A DNA stretch of 64,000 nt, from NCBI RefSeq assembly GCF_046054155.1, contig NZ_JBEQCT010000001.1, positions 310,001-374,000 on the forward strand, in the 5' to 3' direction. Each line of letters opens with the position of its first letter. Positions within the stretch are counted from its first letter, which is position 1. A program made the position numbers and the translations under genes. The notes beneath the pieces were generated by a model that made no database searches, was not told where the DNA came from, and saw nothing but the letters and a program-made list of their open reading frames with translations. The stretch is from Celerinatantimonas yamalensis (GTDB lineage Bacteria > Pseudomonadota > Gammaproteobacteria > Enterobacterales > Celerinatantimonadaceae). This document shows positions 41,193 to 50,671 of the stretch, piece after piece.

Positions 41193-42371
41193 ATGACACA
41201 ATTTAAATCTAAAACGATCGCTGTTCGTACAGGTATTGAATCAGATACACAGTATGGATCTGTAGTCCCTCCTATTTGTCTTTCCACTAATTTCGGTTTT
41301 TCTTCTTTTGGTCATCCCAATAAATATGATTATTCAAGGTCAGGAAATCCAACTCGTTCATTGCTAGAAAAAACATTATACAAATTGGAACACGGAGAAG
41401 GAGCTGTAATCACAAACTCTGGCATGTCCGCGCTAAATTTATTGGTTTCTGCGATGGTTGGTCCCGATGACCTTATTGTCGCTCCCATGGATTGTTATGG
41501 CGGAAGTTATAGATTATTAAATTCTCGCGCGAAGAAACGAGATTTTAAAGTACTCTTTATTGATCAAACTTCACCAAAAGAGGTAGAGTTAGCTTTAGCT
41601 CAAATGCCCAAACTAATACTTCTTGAGACGCCATCAAATCCGCTACTCCGTGTCGTTGATATAACTGAAATATGTGGGCTTGCTAAAAAGATAGGTGCCT
41701 TAGTTGCTGTTGACAATACATTTTTATCTCCTATTTATCAAACCCCAATAACTCTAGGTGCTGATTTTGTAATTCACTCAACAACAAAATATCTGAATGG
41801 ACATTCAGATGTAATCGGAGGAGTTGTTATTTCTGAAACTAAGGAACTAGCTAATGAAATTGTATGGTGGGGTAATTGCATCGGCGCAACAGGAACTGCA
41901 TTTGATAGTTACCTAACACTGCGGGGGATAAGAACCCTTCATCCAAGAATGAAACTTCATGAAGAAAATACAAAAAGAATATTAGCATATCTAAAAAAAC
42001 AACCCTTGATAAAAACTCTTTATCATCCCATCCTAGCTAGTCATATAGGACATAGCATTGCCGAGCGTCAACAACAGGGATATGGCTGTATGATAAGCTT
42101 TGAACTTGTTGGAAGTTCTCCACAACTCGAGGTCTTTATTAACGAACTTAAACTATTTTCACTTGCAGAATCATTAGGTGGAGTGGAGAGTTTAATATGT
42201 CATCCGGCGACTATGACTCATAGAGCAATGGGTGCCGAAGCACTTAGAAACGTAGGAATTTCACAAAATTTATTAAGATTGTCTGTTGGCTTAGAGGATG
42301 CTGATGACTTAATTCAGGATCTTGATCATGCATTTAAACTGGTCCAATCCAATTTATCAAAGATTGAATGA
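41193..42371 (+). CDS. Cystathionine gamma-synthase-like PLP enzyme
   Basis: 392 residues of the Cys/Met-metabolism PLP family. Markers: YDYSRSGNPTRSLLEKTLYK, the VITNSGMSALNLL helix, LETPSNPLLRVVDI, VDNTFLSPIYQTP, the PLP lysine in HSTTKYLNGHSDVIGGV, and GGVESLICHPATMTHRAMG. The closest functional names are MetB (O-succinylhomoserine plus cysteine) or a lyase; residues do not settle which. It is A/T-rich and grouped with a LysE exporter and a nicotianamine-synthase-like gene rather than with methionine genes, so a secondary-metabolite role is possible. Confidence 0.88.
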   Translation: MTQFKSKTIAVRTGIESDTQYGSVVPPICLSTNFGFSSFGHPNKYDYSRSGNPTRSLLEKTLYKLEHGEGAVITNSGMSALNLLVSAMVGPDDLIVAPMDCYGGSYRLLNSRAKKRDFKVLFIDQTSPKEVELALAQMPKLILLETPSNPLLRVVDITEICGLAKKIGALVAVDNTFLSPIYQTPITLGADFVIHSTTKYLNGHSDVIGGVVISETKELANEIVWWGNCIGATGTAFDSYLTLRGIRTLHPRMKLHEENTKRILAYLKKQPLIKTLYHPILASHIGHSIAERQQQGYGCMISFELVGSSPQLEVFINELKLFSLAESLGGVESLICHPATMTHRAMGAEALRNVGISQNLLRLSVGLEDADDLIQDLDHAFKLVQSNLSKIE

Positions 42372-42475
42372 TCTATTTTTTACCAGACAAGTTTATAGAT
42401 TATATATATAAACAATATTAACACGTAATTATAGACTAATGTTATTTGTTATTAATTTCATATCTGAGGAAAAAA

Positions 42476-43096
42476 ATGAACACTTCCATGATATTTCTAA
42501 GTATAGCAACAATCTGGGGAATGGCAGTTGTGACACCTGGTGCTAATTTTTTTATAACAGTGAAATATGCCATTATAAAATCAAGAATAAATTTATTATT
42601 TTGTATAATTGGTATATGTAGTGGTACTCTTTTCTGGGCATCATTTGGAGCTTATGGTCTAGTGAATATTTTTAGCTCCTGGCCAATAACATATGTTGTT
42701 ATAAAATATATTGGTGGAGGTTATCTTATTTATTTAGGCATAAAATCAATAATAAGTACAAGCATAAATAATGACGATATAAAATTAACACAAGAAAATA
42801 ATTGGTTTGACAATTACTTGAATGGCTTGTTTACAAACATATCAAACCCCAAAACACCAATATTTATTGCTAGTATATTTGCGGTTTCTTTCCCTAAAAG
42901 CATGCCCAGTATGTTTTTAGTTTATATCATATTAGAAATGGTTATAATATCATTTGCATGGTATTCTCTAGTTGGGTTGTTTTTTTCTTCTAGAAGGTCT
43001 AAATTAATATTTAGACATTTCAATAATCATATAAAAATAATTTCAGGGATAATTTTCATACTATTTGGTTTAGGTGTAATAATAGTTGAGGCTTGA
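42476..43096 (+). CDS. LysE/RhtB-family amino-acid exporter
   Basis: 206 residues from the ATG at 42476, with TGAGGAAAAA upstream. Six hydrophobic segments; the family motif GMAVVTPGANFFITVKYAI near residue 12 and YIGGGYLIYLGIKSI, NGLFTNISNPKTPIF follow. It exports amino acids or derivatives driven by the proton gradient. It lies 104 nt after the PLP enzyme gene on the same strand and is A/T-rich like it. It may export the product made by the neighbouring enzymes. Confidence 0.9.
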   Translation: MNTSMIFLSIATIWGMAVVTPGANFFITVKYAIIKSRINLLFCIIGICSGTLFWASFGAYGLVNIFSSWPITYVVIKYIGGGYLIYLGIKSIISTSINNDDIKLTQENNWFDNYLNGLFTNISNPKTPIFIASIFAVSFPKSMPSMFLVYIILEMVIISFAWYSLVGLFFSSRRSKLIFRHFNNHIKIISGIIFILFGLGVIIVEA

Positions 43097-43112
43097 TTAA
43101 AATATAAACATG

Positions 43113-43132
43113 GGGCGACCAAATGATCGCCC
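43113..43132. terminator. Terminator between convergent genes
   Basis: GGGCGAccaaatgaTCGCCC, a 6-bp G/C-rich stem with an 8-nt loop, between the end of the LysE gene and the end of the minus-strand synthase-like gene, serving both. Confidence 0.75.
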
Positions 43133-43143
43133 TTATCGATAAA

Positions 43144-43875
43144 TTATCTCTTTACTACAGATATAATATGAGATATTACTTGATCACTATTTGCAACATC
43201 ATCTTTTTTCCATAATGTTCCATCACTTAATTTTTTAAAGTTATTGCTTGGATAAATAAGAGTCCTAAGGCCATATGTAAGTCTTTTTAAAACAATACAA
43301 TTTTCAGATGCCCCTTTAAATATAGAATCAATAATAACATCAATTGGTTCAGCGAGTACGGCTATTATTATCGCATGATAATTTTAAAAATTTAAATCTT
43401 TTCCATTTTTGTTAAAAAATCGGAAATTATTTTCTAGATTAAATTTCTTTATAACATCAGTAGATCTATTTATAGCATCTTCTGATATATTGGCACAATC
43501 GAAATGACATCCCGTTTTTAAGGACATTAATATGGGAGAAACGGGGAATGGACCACTACCAATCCATAATACTCTTGATTTACTATCAAGACTTAAATTC
43601 CTCAACTCTCTATCAACCAAATTGTTATATCTTATAAAATAAGATATTATTTTATTATTTTTTCCGCTAAAAATAAAATCTTGAATTCCGTAATTGTATG
43701 ATAATAATGATAAAATACTATGTTCTATTTTTGTTTCAAATTGTACATATGCATCTGATATTATTTTTCTTTCTGATGGTTTTAGCTGATTAATTAATAA
43801 ATTCTGTTCATCAATATTCAGAATATCACTTAATAGAATATGATCTAAGTCTATCAAATTTTCATAGTCACATCC
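43144..43875 (-). pseudogene. Nicotianamine-synthase-like gene with nonsense codon
   Basis: Read on the minus strand from about 43875: LIDLDHILLSDILNIDEQ, QLKPSERKIISDAYVQFE, YFIRYNNLVDRELRNLSLDS, the SAM-site strand VLWIGSGPFPVSPILMSLKT and CANISEDAINRSTDVI. A TAA at 43384-43386 follows GKDLNF, but the same frame continues as YHAIIIAVLAEPIDVIIDS, CIVLKRLTYGLRTLIYP and ends VVKR at 43144. The order GSGPLP-type loop then GLRxLxYP is that of nicotianamine synthases, which condense SAM aminobutyrate units into metal chelators. The true start is also missing: upstream it runs into the LysR 3' region. Family call is fairly strong; activity is doubtful. Confidence 0.7.
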
Positions 43876-43963
43876 TGATTTTGCGATGAGCCGTCGCAAC
43901 AGGTGACTCAAATCGATTGGCCGAGTAGTTGTACAAGATAATGCGCGAAGCGTTGTTATTCGG

Positions 43964-44899
43964 TTAGTGACTCGCAGCGCCCAGCAGTTTAGGTTGGACA
44001 TAGCGTAAAACATAATCAATAAAAGCCCGTAATCGAGCTGGCATATGTTGGGTTTGTGGGTATTGCATGGCGACAGCGCCATGATAGTTACTTTTAATCA
44101 TCCACTCCGGCAGTACTTGCACCACTTCGTTAGCCGCGAGTGAGTCTTGCACGACAAAATCATGGAAAATGCCAATGCCTAAATCGTGTTTGACTCCGTT
44201 TAAGCGCATTTGCGAGTGATTGACCGCATAGCGCCCAGTGATCGCGACAGTGTGAATTTCTTCATTTTTCACGAACTGCCAGCGATAGTCATTGCTATTT
44301 TCGGCCAAATATAAGCAATCGTGCTGGGTGAGCTGGGTCGGATGATTTGGCATACCGCGTTGGGCAATATAGTTAGGGCTGGCACAGAGCACTAAATTGG
44401 TTTTGCATAGTTCCTTTAAAACTAAATTCTCATCAGGTTTGTCGGTCAATCTAAATGCGAGATCAATGTTGTTGCTCAAGAGATCAATATTGCCATCGGC
44501 TGCCCGTAATTTGATTTCGATATTGGGATGTTGCTGTAGAAAAGGCCAGACAAACGGTTGCAGTACCGAATAAAGAAAGGCTTCTGGCGCCGCGATGGTG
44601 AGGGCACCGGCCAATTCATCGTGGTCGCGACGGGAAAGTTCTACGGCTTGCTTGGCTGCATTGACCATGACTAAACACTGATCGTAAATTTTCTCCCCTG
44701 CTTGCGTAATCACCAATTTTCGAGTGGAACGTTCAAATAGCTTGACGGCCAGAGCATGTTCCAAGCGAGTGATGAGTTTGCTTAAGGCCGAAGGGGTGAC
44801 GCCTAGTTGGTTCGCTGCCCCAGTGAAGCTTTTTTCTTCTACTACGATAATAAAGCTTGCGAGATCAGGTAGTAACGCAATTAATTTGGGATGAATCAT
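43964..44899 (-). CDS. LysR-family regulator next to kbl-tdh
   Basis: 311 residues from the ATG at 44899; the frame is open 54 codons further upstream but that part is not LysR-like. Helix-turn-helix at residues 8-66 (DLASFIIVVEEKSFTGAANQ, LGVTPSALSKLITRLEHALA, LFERSTRKLV), then the effector domain (LTIAAPEAFLYSVLQPFV, IDLAFRLTDKPDENLV). It is divergent from kbl, about 320 nt apart, and probably regulates threonine degradation. Its 3' end abuts the A/T-rich island. Confidence 0.9.
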   Translation of the reverse strand: MIHPKLIALLPDLASFIIVVEEKSFTGAANQLGVTPSALSKLITRLEHALAVKLFERSTRKLVITQAGEKIYDQCLVMVNAAKQAVELSRRDHDELAGALTIAAPEAFLYSVLQPFVWPFLQQHPNIEIKLRAADGNIDLLSNNIDLAFRLTDKPDENLVLKELCKTNLVLCASPNYIAQRGMPNHPTQLTQHDCLYLAENSNDYRWQFVKNEEIHTVAITGRYAVNHSQMRLNGVKHDLGIGIFHDFVVQDSLAANEVVQVLPEWMIKSNYHGAVAMQYPQTQHMPARLRAFIDYVLRYVQPKLLGAASH

Positions 44900-45216
44900 A
44901 GCTTCGTCATAGTTGTTATCGTCTGTGGCGCAAACTTTGTCAAATTTAGACCAATTTGACAATGCCGTGGTGCCATTTATGTGACCGACACTGATCGCCG
45001 TATCACTCTTATGCTGTCTACTTATTAGGCCAGTATTAGTCATGCTCGCACCCAGCGACATTGAGATTACAGTTGTACTATTTGTGCTTTGAATTCACAA
45101 ATGCTTTTCCACGTTGGCGGATTATCGCTACTTGGGCGATCGATTACACTTATTGTTCTGTCAAGAGGCGCATGCGGCTCTGATATTATGACCGATCATC
45201 ACCAAGGAGCATGACA

Positions 45217-46410
45217 ATGTCTAATGCCTTTTACCAGCAAATCCGGCAGCAATTGCAAGACATACAAGCGGAAGGTTTGTATAAATCAGAACGTATTATT
45301 ATCTCGCAACAAAAAGCTGAAGTACAAATCGCAAGTGGCGAGCAGGTACTTAATTTTTGTGCGAATAACTATTTAGGGTTAGCGAATCATCCTGCATTAA
45401 TTGCGGCTGCGAAAAGGGGTATGGATGAGCACGGATTTGGTATGGCGTCAGTCCGGTTTATCTGTGGTACTCAGGATGCACATAAACAGTTGGAACAAAA
45501 ATTAGCGACATTTTTAGGACAAGAAGACACCATTTTGTATACGTCATGTTTTGATGCGAATACTGGGCTGTTTGAAACGTTACTTGATCAAAATGATGCC
45601 ATTATTTCAGATGCGCTGAATCATGCGTCCATTATTGATGGCGTCAGGCTCTGTAAGGCGCAGCGTTTTCGCTATGCTAATAACGATATGGCGCAATTAG
45701 AGCAGCAATTAATTGCCGCCAATGCTGCGGGTGTTCGTCACAAGTTGATCGTCACTGACGGGGTATTCTCGATGGATGGCGTGGTCGCTAACTTACCTGC
45801 AATTTGTGATTTAGCGGATCAATACGATGCATTGGTGATGGTTGATGATTCTCATGCCGTTGGTTTTATGGGCGCACATGGGCGTGGAACGCCTGAATAT
45901 CATGATGTGATGGATCGTATCGACATTATTACCGGTACGTTAGGTAAGGCAATGGGCGGTGCTTCTGGGGGGTATACGGCGGGCAAAAGGGAAGTGATTG
46001 ATTGGCTTCGTCAGCGTTCACGGCCGTATTTGTTCTCTAACTCTGTGCCACCCGCCATTGTGGCGGCGTCATTGGAAGTTTTAGATTTACTACAAAATAG
46101 CGATAAATTACGTGCCCAGTTATGGGATAACGCCGCGCATTTTCGGGCGCGTATGAGCGCTGCGGGCTTTACGTTGGCGGGAGCTGATCATGCCATCATT
46201 CCGATTATGTTGGGGGATGCTAAAGTGGCGGCAGAATTTGCTGAGCAAGCTTTAACCCAAGGGGTTTATGTGGTCGGTTTTTCGTTCCCCGTCGTGCCGA
46301 AAGGGCAAGCGCGAATTCGCACCCAAATGTCAGCTGCACATACTCGAGAACAGTTGGATAAAGCGATTGATGTCTTTATTAAAGTCGGCCAACAAATGGC
46401 TATTATCTGA
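45217..46410 (+). CDS. kbl: Glycine C-acetyltransferase (2-amino-3-ketobutyrate CoA ligase)
   Basis: 397 residues from the second ATG (45217), which has AAGGAG 7 nt upstream; the first ATG (45211) is too near that site. PLP enzyme that splits 2-amino-3-oxobutyrate with CoA into glycine and acetyl-CoA. Seen: LNFCANNYLGLANHPALIAA, SVRFICGTQDAHKQLE, VDDSHAVGFMGAHGRGTPEY and the PLP lysine in TGTLGKAMGGASGGYTAG. First gene of the kbl-tdh operon, 10 nt before tdh. Confidence 0.97.
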   Translation: MSNAFYQQIRQQLQDIQAEGLYKSERIIISQQKAEVQIASGEQVLNFCANNYLGLANHPALIAAAKRGMDEHGFGMASVRFICGTQDAHKQLEQKLATFLGQEDTILYTSCFDANTGLFETLLDQNDAIISDALNHASIIDGVRLCKAQRFRYANNDMAQLEQQLIAANAAGVRHKLIVTDGVFSMDGVVANLPAICDLADQYDALVMVDDSHAVGFMGAHGRGTPEYHDVMDRIDIITGTLGKAMGGASGGYTAGKREVIDWLRQRSRPYLFSNSVPPAIVAASLEVLDLLQNSDKLRAQLWDNAAHFRARMSAAGFTLAGADHAIIPIMLGDAKVAAEFAEQALTQGVYVVGFSFPVVPKGQARIRTQMSAAHTREQLDKAIDVFIKVGQQMAII

Positions 46411-46420
46411 GACATGAACC

Positions 46421-47452
46421 ATGAAAATTAAAGCGTTAAGTAAGCTAAAAGCAGAGCCTGGTATTTGGATGACCGAGGTCGATATGCCTAAGTTGGGCCA
46501 TAATGATCTAATGATTAAAATTCATAAAACGGCGATCTGTGGCACCGATGTTCACATTTACAACTGGGATGACTGGTCACAAAAAACCATTCCTGTGCCG
46601 ATGGTTGTTGGACATGAGTATGTTGGCGAAGTGGTTGAAGTGGGAAGTGAAGTCCGTGGTTTTGCCATTGGCGATCGAGTATCGGGTGAAGGACACATTA
46701 CCTGTGGCCATTGCCGTAACTGCCGCGGTGGTCGAACGCACTTGTGTCGTAATACCATTGGTGTGGGAGTCAATCGTACAGGGAGCTTCTCTGAATACTT
46801 AGTGATCCCTGCGTTTAATGCCTTCAAAATTCCTGATGGTATTTCAGATGATTTGGCGTCTATTTTTGACCCGTTTGGTAATGCAGTCCACACCGCTTTA
46901 TCGTTTAATTTGGTGGGTGAAGATGTATTGATCACCGGAGCTGGACCGATAGGCATCATGGCAGCAGCGGTTGCCAAGCATGTTGGTGCCCGGTATGTTG
47001 TGATTACTGATGTCAATCCATACCGTCTGGAGTTAGCTCGCAAAATGGGCGTAACCCGTGCGGTTAACGTGGCCGAGCAAACCTTAATATCTGTGATGGC
47101 CGAATTGAAAATGACCGAAGGGTTTGATGTGGGGCTCGAAATGTCGGGTGTGCCGAGCGCATTCAGCTCGATGTTACAAACCATGAATCACGGAGGGCGA
47201 ATTGCCCTGCTGGGTTTACCGCCTTCTGAAATGGCGATTGACTGGAATCAGGTGATTTTCAAAGGCCTTGTAATCAAAGGTATTTATGGCCGTGAGATGT
47301 TTGAAACCTGGTACAAAATGGCTAGTTTGATTCAATCTGGCCTTGATTTAACGCCGATCATCACGCATCACTTCAAAATTGATGATTTTCAAAAAGGCTT
47401 TGATGCGATGTGCAGTGGGGCGTCAGGTAAAGTAATCCTCGATTGGCAATGA
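46421..47452 (+). CDS. tdh: L-threonine 3-dehydrogenase
   Basis: 343 residues. NAD-dependent zinc enzyme oxidising threonine to 2-amino-3-oxobutyrate, the substrate of Kbl. Catalytic zinc ligands: Cys in HKTAICGTDVHIYNWDDW, GHEYVGEVVEVGSEV, and the structural zinc cluster CGHCRNCRGGRTHLCR near residues 90-107. NAD fold VLITGAGPIGIMAAAVAK. It matches the E. coli enzyme length. Operon with kbl, followed by a hairpin at 47458. Confidence 0.97.
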   Translation: MKIKALSKLKAEPGIWMTEVDMPKLGHNDLMIKIHKTAICGTDVHIYNWDDWSQKTIPVPMVVGHEYVGEVVEVGSEVRGFAIGDRVSGEGHITCGHCRNCRGGRTHLCRNTIGVGVNRTGSFSEYLVIPAFNAFKIPDGISDDLASIFDPFGNAVHTALSFNLVGEDVLITGAGPIGIMAAAVAKHVGARYVVITDVNPYRLELARKMGVTRAVNVAEQTLISVMAELKMTEGFDVGLEMSGVPSAFSSMLQTMNHGGRIALLGLPPSEMAIDWNQVIFKGLVIKGIYGREMFETWYKMASLIQSGLDLTPIITHHFKIDDFQKGFDAMCSGASGKVILDWQ

Positions 47453-47457
47453 GAATG

Positions 47458-47484
47458 AAAACGCTTCGAATGGAGCGCTTTTTT
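47458..47484 (+). terminator. Terminator of the kbl-tdh operon
   Basis: AAAACGCTtcgaatggAGCGCTTTTTT: an A-tract, a 5-bp C/G stem with 8-nt loop, and a T run, 6 nt after the tdh stop. Confidence 0.75.
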
Positions 47485-47574
47485 GGCATCGATCAAATGG
47501 CTTGGGTCACTGGGGCAGGGGTCTAACCCTAAAAAATTGGGTGAGTACATCACCCAATTTCAGTTCACTGACTT

Positions 47575-48026
47575 AGATATTCTTTGTATGTACGTGCAAT
47601 TTTTTGCTAGCCCAGTCAGTAATGACTGAACGTGATGAATATAGAATAACGACCAAGTGTCGTCATTGCCGTCCAATCGATGAACAGCTTGGTAAAAAGT
47701 GCTTTGTTGGAGAAACTTTGCACTCATGCCAATACTTGTGCCTCGCTCGTTGTCGTCGCTTCAACTAACAACATCAGATCCACATTGCCACTGATAGAAT
47801 GGGCAAGCTTTATTTCAGGTACTTTATCAATATAAGGCTGAACAAGTTGGCAGGATAAAGGACGAAATGTTAGGGCTAAATAAACCATGACGGTCTGATT
47901 TGAGTCCGATTTCGTATGCGCATGATAGCCCGTAATCACGCCTTTTTCTTCTAGCGATTGCTTTTTAGCATTATAAACATGTAAGAGGCTATCTAAGAGA
48001 ACACCCCTAATAATTTGACTTGGCAT
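47575..48026 (-). pseudogene. Lrp/AsnC-family regulator, decayed
   Basis: From 48026 leftward: SLLHVYNAKKQSLEEKGVIT, GYHAHTKSDSNQTVMVYLAL, VPEIKLAHSISGNVDLMLLV and EATTTSEAQVL, the RAM ligand domain of Lrp-type regulators. The N-terminal helix-turn-helix is lost, and after 47724 the end of the protein (TTLVVILYSSRSVITDWASK, KLHVHTKNI) is readable only with frame changes to about 47575. Not functional. Confidence 0.8.
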
Positions 48027-48367
48027 ATTTAAACAGGTAGCTCGCCATTGAATCAGCGCGCGATTTGCAGAGAAAAATCAGTACAGTTGTAGGCAACGTT
48101 GAAAGTTGTCGGAGAAAGGCACTCTATTGCCCTTTATTATGTGTCCAATCATTGTGTTAGCCACAACGTGTCAAACAGTTTACTTATTGCCTATCAATTG
48201 ATTATGATTATCAGGTTACAATAATGTTGTATTTGTGTTAATGTTATTTTATGATAAAAAAGTCAATTATCTAGTCTAGTCGCGGATTCTTATTCCAAAC
48301 CACAATATGCTTTGTTCTAATCGCTCATTTGCTTAGTGGTTTAACATCGCATAGCAAGGAGTTCATC
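48027..48367. other. Promoter region of the SodC-like gene
   Basis: No gene; A/T-rich. AAGGAG at 48355-48360 is the ribosome binding site for the next gene. Confidence 0.45.
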
Positions 48368-48826
48368 ATGATCATATCTACGAGTGGAAAAACGATCCTT
48401 CTTGGTGCAAGCTTACTGGCAAGTATTTTATCTTTTGGTGCGAGCGCGCAGTCATTACATGCCAAAATTGGCGCTTATCCTGGTACAAAAACGACAGTCA
48501 CAGGGGCTGTCACTGTCAATTTTGATCAACAAGACTTAACAGTAAAATACAACCTAAAAGGTTTAAATCCTGTCCGCAATGGCGGGCTACATATTCATGT
48601 GGGGACCAGCTGTAAAAATGCAGATAAAGTCGGTGGTCATTATTTTGCGCCAAAATCCATGGGTGATTATTGGAAAAGTGGTCAGTGGGTATCTGACACC
48701 AAAGGACGAGCCAAGGGTAGTTTTCGCTTAGTATCTGGATTAGCTTATAAAGCCAATATCGGTCATGCGATAGTTGTCCACAATGCCAGTGGCGCTCGAA
48801 TTGGTTGTGGTATTTTAGAAAAATAA
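48368..48826 (+). CDS. Periplasmic Cu-Zn superoxide dismutase-like protein
   Basis: 152 residues from the ATG at 48368 (AAGGAG 7 nt upstream), starting with a signal peptide (TILLGASLLASILSFGASAQ, cut after ASA). The mature part has SodC landmarks: GGLHIHVGTSCKNADKVGGHYF and the C-terminal HAIVVHNASGARIGCGIL, with two Cys able to form the conserved disulfide. Histidine ligands HIH, H of GGHYF and H of VVHN are visible, but the protein lacks some copper ligands of classic SodC, so enzymatic activity is uncertain. Periplasmic. Confidence 0.8.
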   Translation: MIISTSGKTILLGASLLASILSFGASAQSLHAKIGAYPGTKTTVTGAVTVNFDQQDLTVKYNLKGLNPVRNGGLHIHVGTSCKNADKVGGHYFAPKSMGDYWKSGQWVSDTKGRAKGSFRLVSGLAYKANIGHAIVVHNASGARIGCGILEK

Positions 48827-49000
48827 GTCACTTGGTTGATCAATATAACAAAGGCCGAGCGTGTGACCTTTGGTTCAGTTTCGATCAAAAATTGAACTGT
48901 TATCAAAATAGGTCACTTGCTCCTTTTCAGGCAAGTCAGATTAGGTTGAGGTCAATAGAATCAAAAGACCGTTTTATGACAATTTTTATTTTTTAGTCAA

Positions 49001-50671
49001 TTACACTTTAAATTTATCACTAATCCCTTTAATTATTTGAGATTGGTTTTCTAATAAAGCGATTTGTTCGGCTGTTTGAGCAGAGTCCTTGCCGATATTT
49101 TTGGCAAGCTCAGCAATGCCAACCACATTCTTAGCGATATCGTTAGCGACTTGGGATTGCATATAGGCTGCAGTAGAAACCTGAACATTCATTTGCGTTA
49201 AGTTTTTAATTGATTGGGTACTAGAGTTAATGATTTCATTAATTTTGGCCATGGCTCCAACAACACATTCTCGTTGGTTGAGTGATTCATGCATTTCTTC
49301 TGTGGCTCTTACGGTACTTTGTTGAAGTTTTTCGAGAATCTCTTTAATTTTCACTGTACTTTGGTGACTACGTAGGGCCAAATTTCTCACCTCATCGGCG
49401 ACTACGGCAAAACCTCGGCCTTGTTCACCTGCTCTTGCGGCTTCAATGGCTGCGTTCAAGGCTAAAAGATTGGTCTGTTCGGAGATCCCTTGAATGACAC
49501 CAAGAACTAGATCAATTTCAGCAACATTTTCACCTAGTACCTCAATGGACTGTTCAACTGTATTCAATGCCAAACTTAACCCTTTCAGCTGATGGCTAGA
49601 CAGATTAACCTGTTGTAGCATTTGTTGTATTTCTGCCTCAGTGCTTTCGGCTGACAACCGAGTGGATTCAGCATTTTCAGCAATCTCATTTGAGTTTGCT
49701 TTCATTTCTTCAATCGCACTAGCCACTAAATTAGTTTCACTAATTTGACGATCGGACACTTCAGCCAGCTTATCTCGCTGGTCATTAGAATTAACTGAAA
49801 TGGTAATCAAAGCATTGCTAGAACGTTTAAGGTGACTGATATCAACGGACATGGTTGCTAAAAAGGTATTAAAGTCACTAGAAATACGATTCAAAATATC
49901 AATTGAACTGGCCGGTAGTTTTTGAGTTAAATCACCATGGCCACTCGCTAATTGTTTAACCGCATGACTGAGGGTGAATAGTGGTCCTAAAACAGCCTTC
50001 GACGAGAGCAAAACCATCGCAGTAATCAGAGCGAAAACTACCGCTAAAATAATAAAAGCAACCGATAAATTGTCTCGTTTAATCGTGCTCATTGAGGTTT
50101 TTATATCTGAAACGACCTTTTCTACACTATCCATATAAAATCCCGTGCCAATCACAAGATTCCACTGGGGAATGTAACGAGCGTAGCTATATTTACTACT
50201 CGATTTTGTTTCTCCTGGTTTTGGGAAATAATACTGGCTAAAGCCATTTTGATTAACTGCTGAGTTGATGATATTTTTAATGAAAAAGTTACCGTGCGTA
50301 TCTTTCGAATTGATCATGTTAATATTAGTTCGTGAACCTGATCCGTCCATTAATCTTAGACCATTTATATCATAAGCGTATAAGTAGCCTCTCCCAGTAT
50401 CAAAATTATAACTTTTCAGCAAGGCCAATGCGTCATCTAAGCCTTCTACTCCGGGTTTATTTATATCAGGTTGGATAATACTGAAGGCTGAATCAATGAT
50501 GGTTACCAAGCGATTTTTTTCTGTTTCAATTGTTGCATTCTTTACTAATTTAGAAATACCATCATTTACCGTGTTTAATGTCCTAAATTGAGTAAAAGCA
50601 CTAATGATGGAGATCAGTAAAAAAGGACCGAATGCCAGTAAATAAATTCTCATTTTTAGTGATGAAAACAT
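49001..50671 (-). CDS. Methyl-accepting chemotaxis protein with single Cache domain
   Basis: 556 residues. N-terminal membrane segment (LLAFGPFLLISIISAF), periplasmic single Cache-2 type sensor domain (residues 35-195; FDTGRGYLYAYDINGLRLMD, YIPQWNLVIGTGFYMDSVEK), second membrane segment (SVAFIILAVVFALITAMVLL), HAMP (GPLFTLSHAVKQLASGHGDL) and the signalling hairpin with ISEQTNLLALNAAIEAARAG and FAVVADEVRNLA. Detects a small ligand and signals to CheA/CheW. It is monocistronic; a CRP-like site lies about 75 nt upstream. Confidence 0.96.
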   Translation of the reverse strand: MFSSLKMRIYLLAFGPFLLISIISAFTQFRTLNTVNDGISKLVKNATIETEKNRLVTIIDSAFSIIQPDINKPGVEGLDDALALLKSYNFDTGRGYLYAYDINGLRLMDGSGSRTNINMINSKDTHGNFFIKNIINSAVNQNGFSQYYFPKPGETKSSSKYSYARYIPQWNLVIGTGFYMDSVEKVVSDIKTSMSTIKRDNLSVAFIILAVVFALITAMVLLSSKAVLGPLFTLSHAVKQLASGHGDLTQKLPASSIDILNRISSDFNTFLATMSVDISHLKRSSNALITISVNSNDQRDKLAEVSDRQISETNLVASAIEEMKANSNEIAENAESTRLSAESTEAEIQQMLQQVNLSSHQLKGLSLALNTVEQSIEVLGENVAEIDLVLGVIQGISEQTNLLALNAAIEAARAGEQGRGFAVVADEVRNLALRSHQSTVKIKEILEKLQQSTVRATEEMHESLNQRECVVGAMAKINEIINSSTQSIKNLTQMNVQVSTAAYMQSQVANDIAKNVVGIAELAKNIGKDSAQTAEQIALLENQSQIIKGISDKFKV

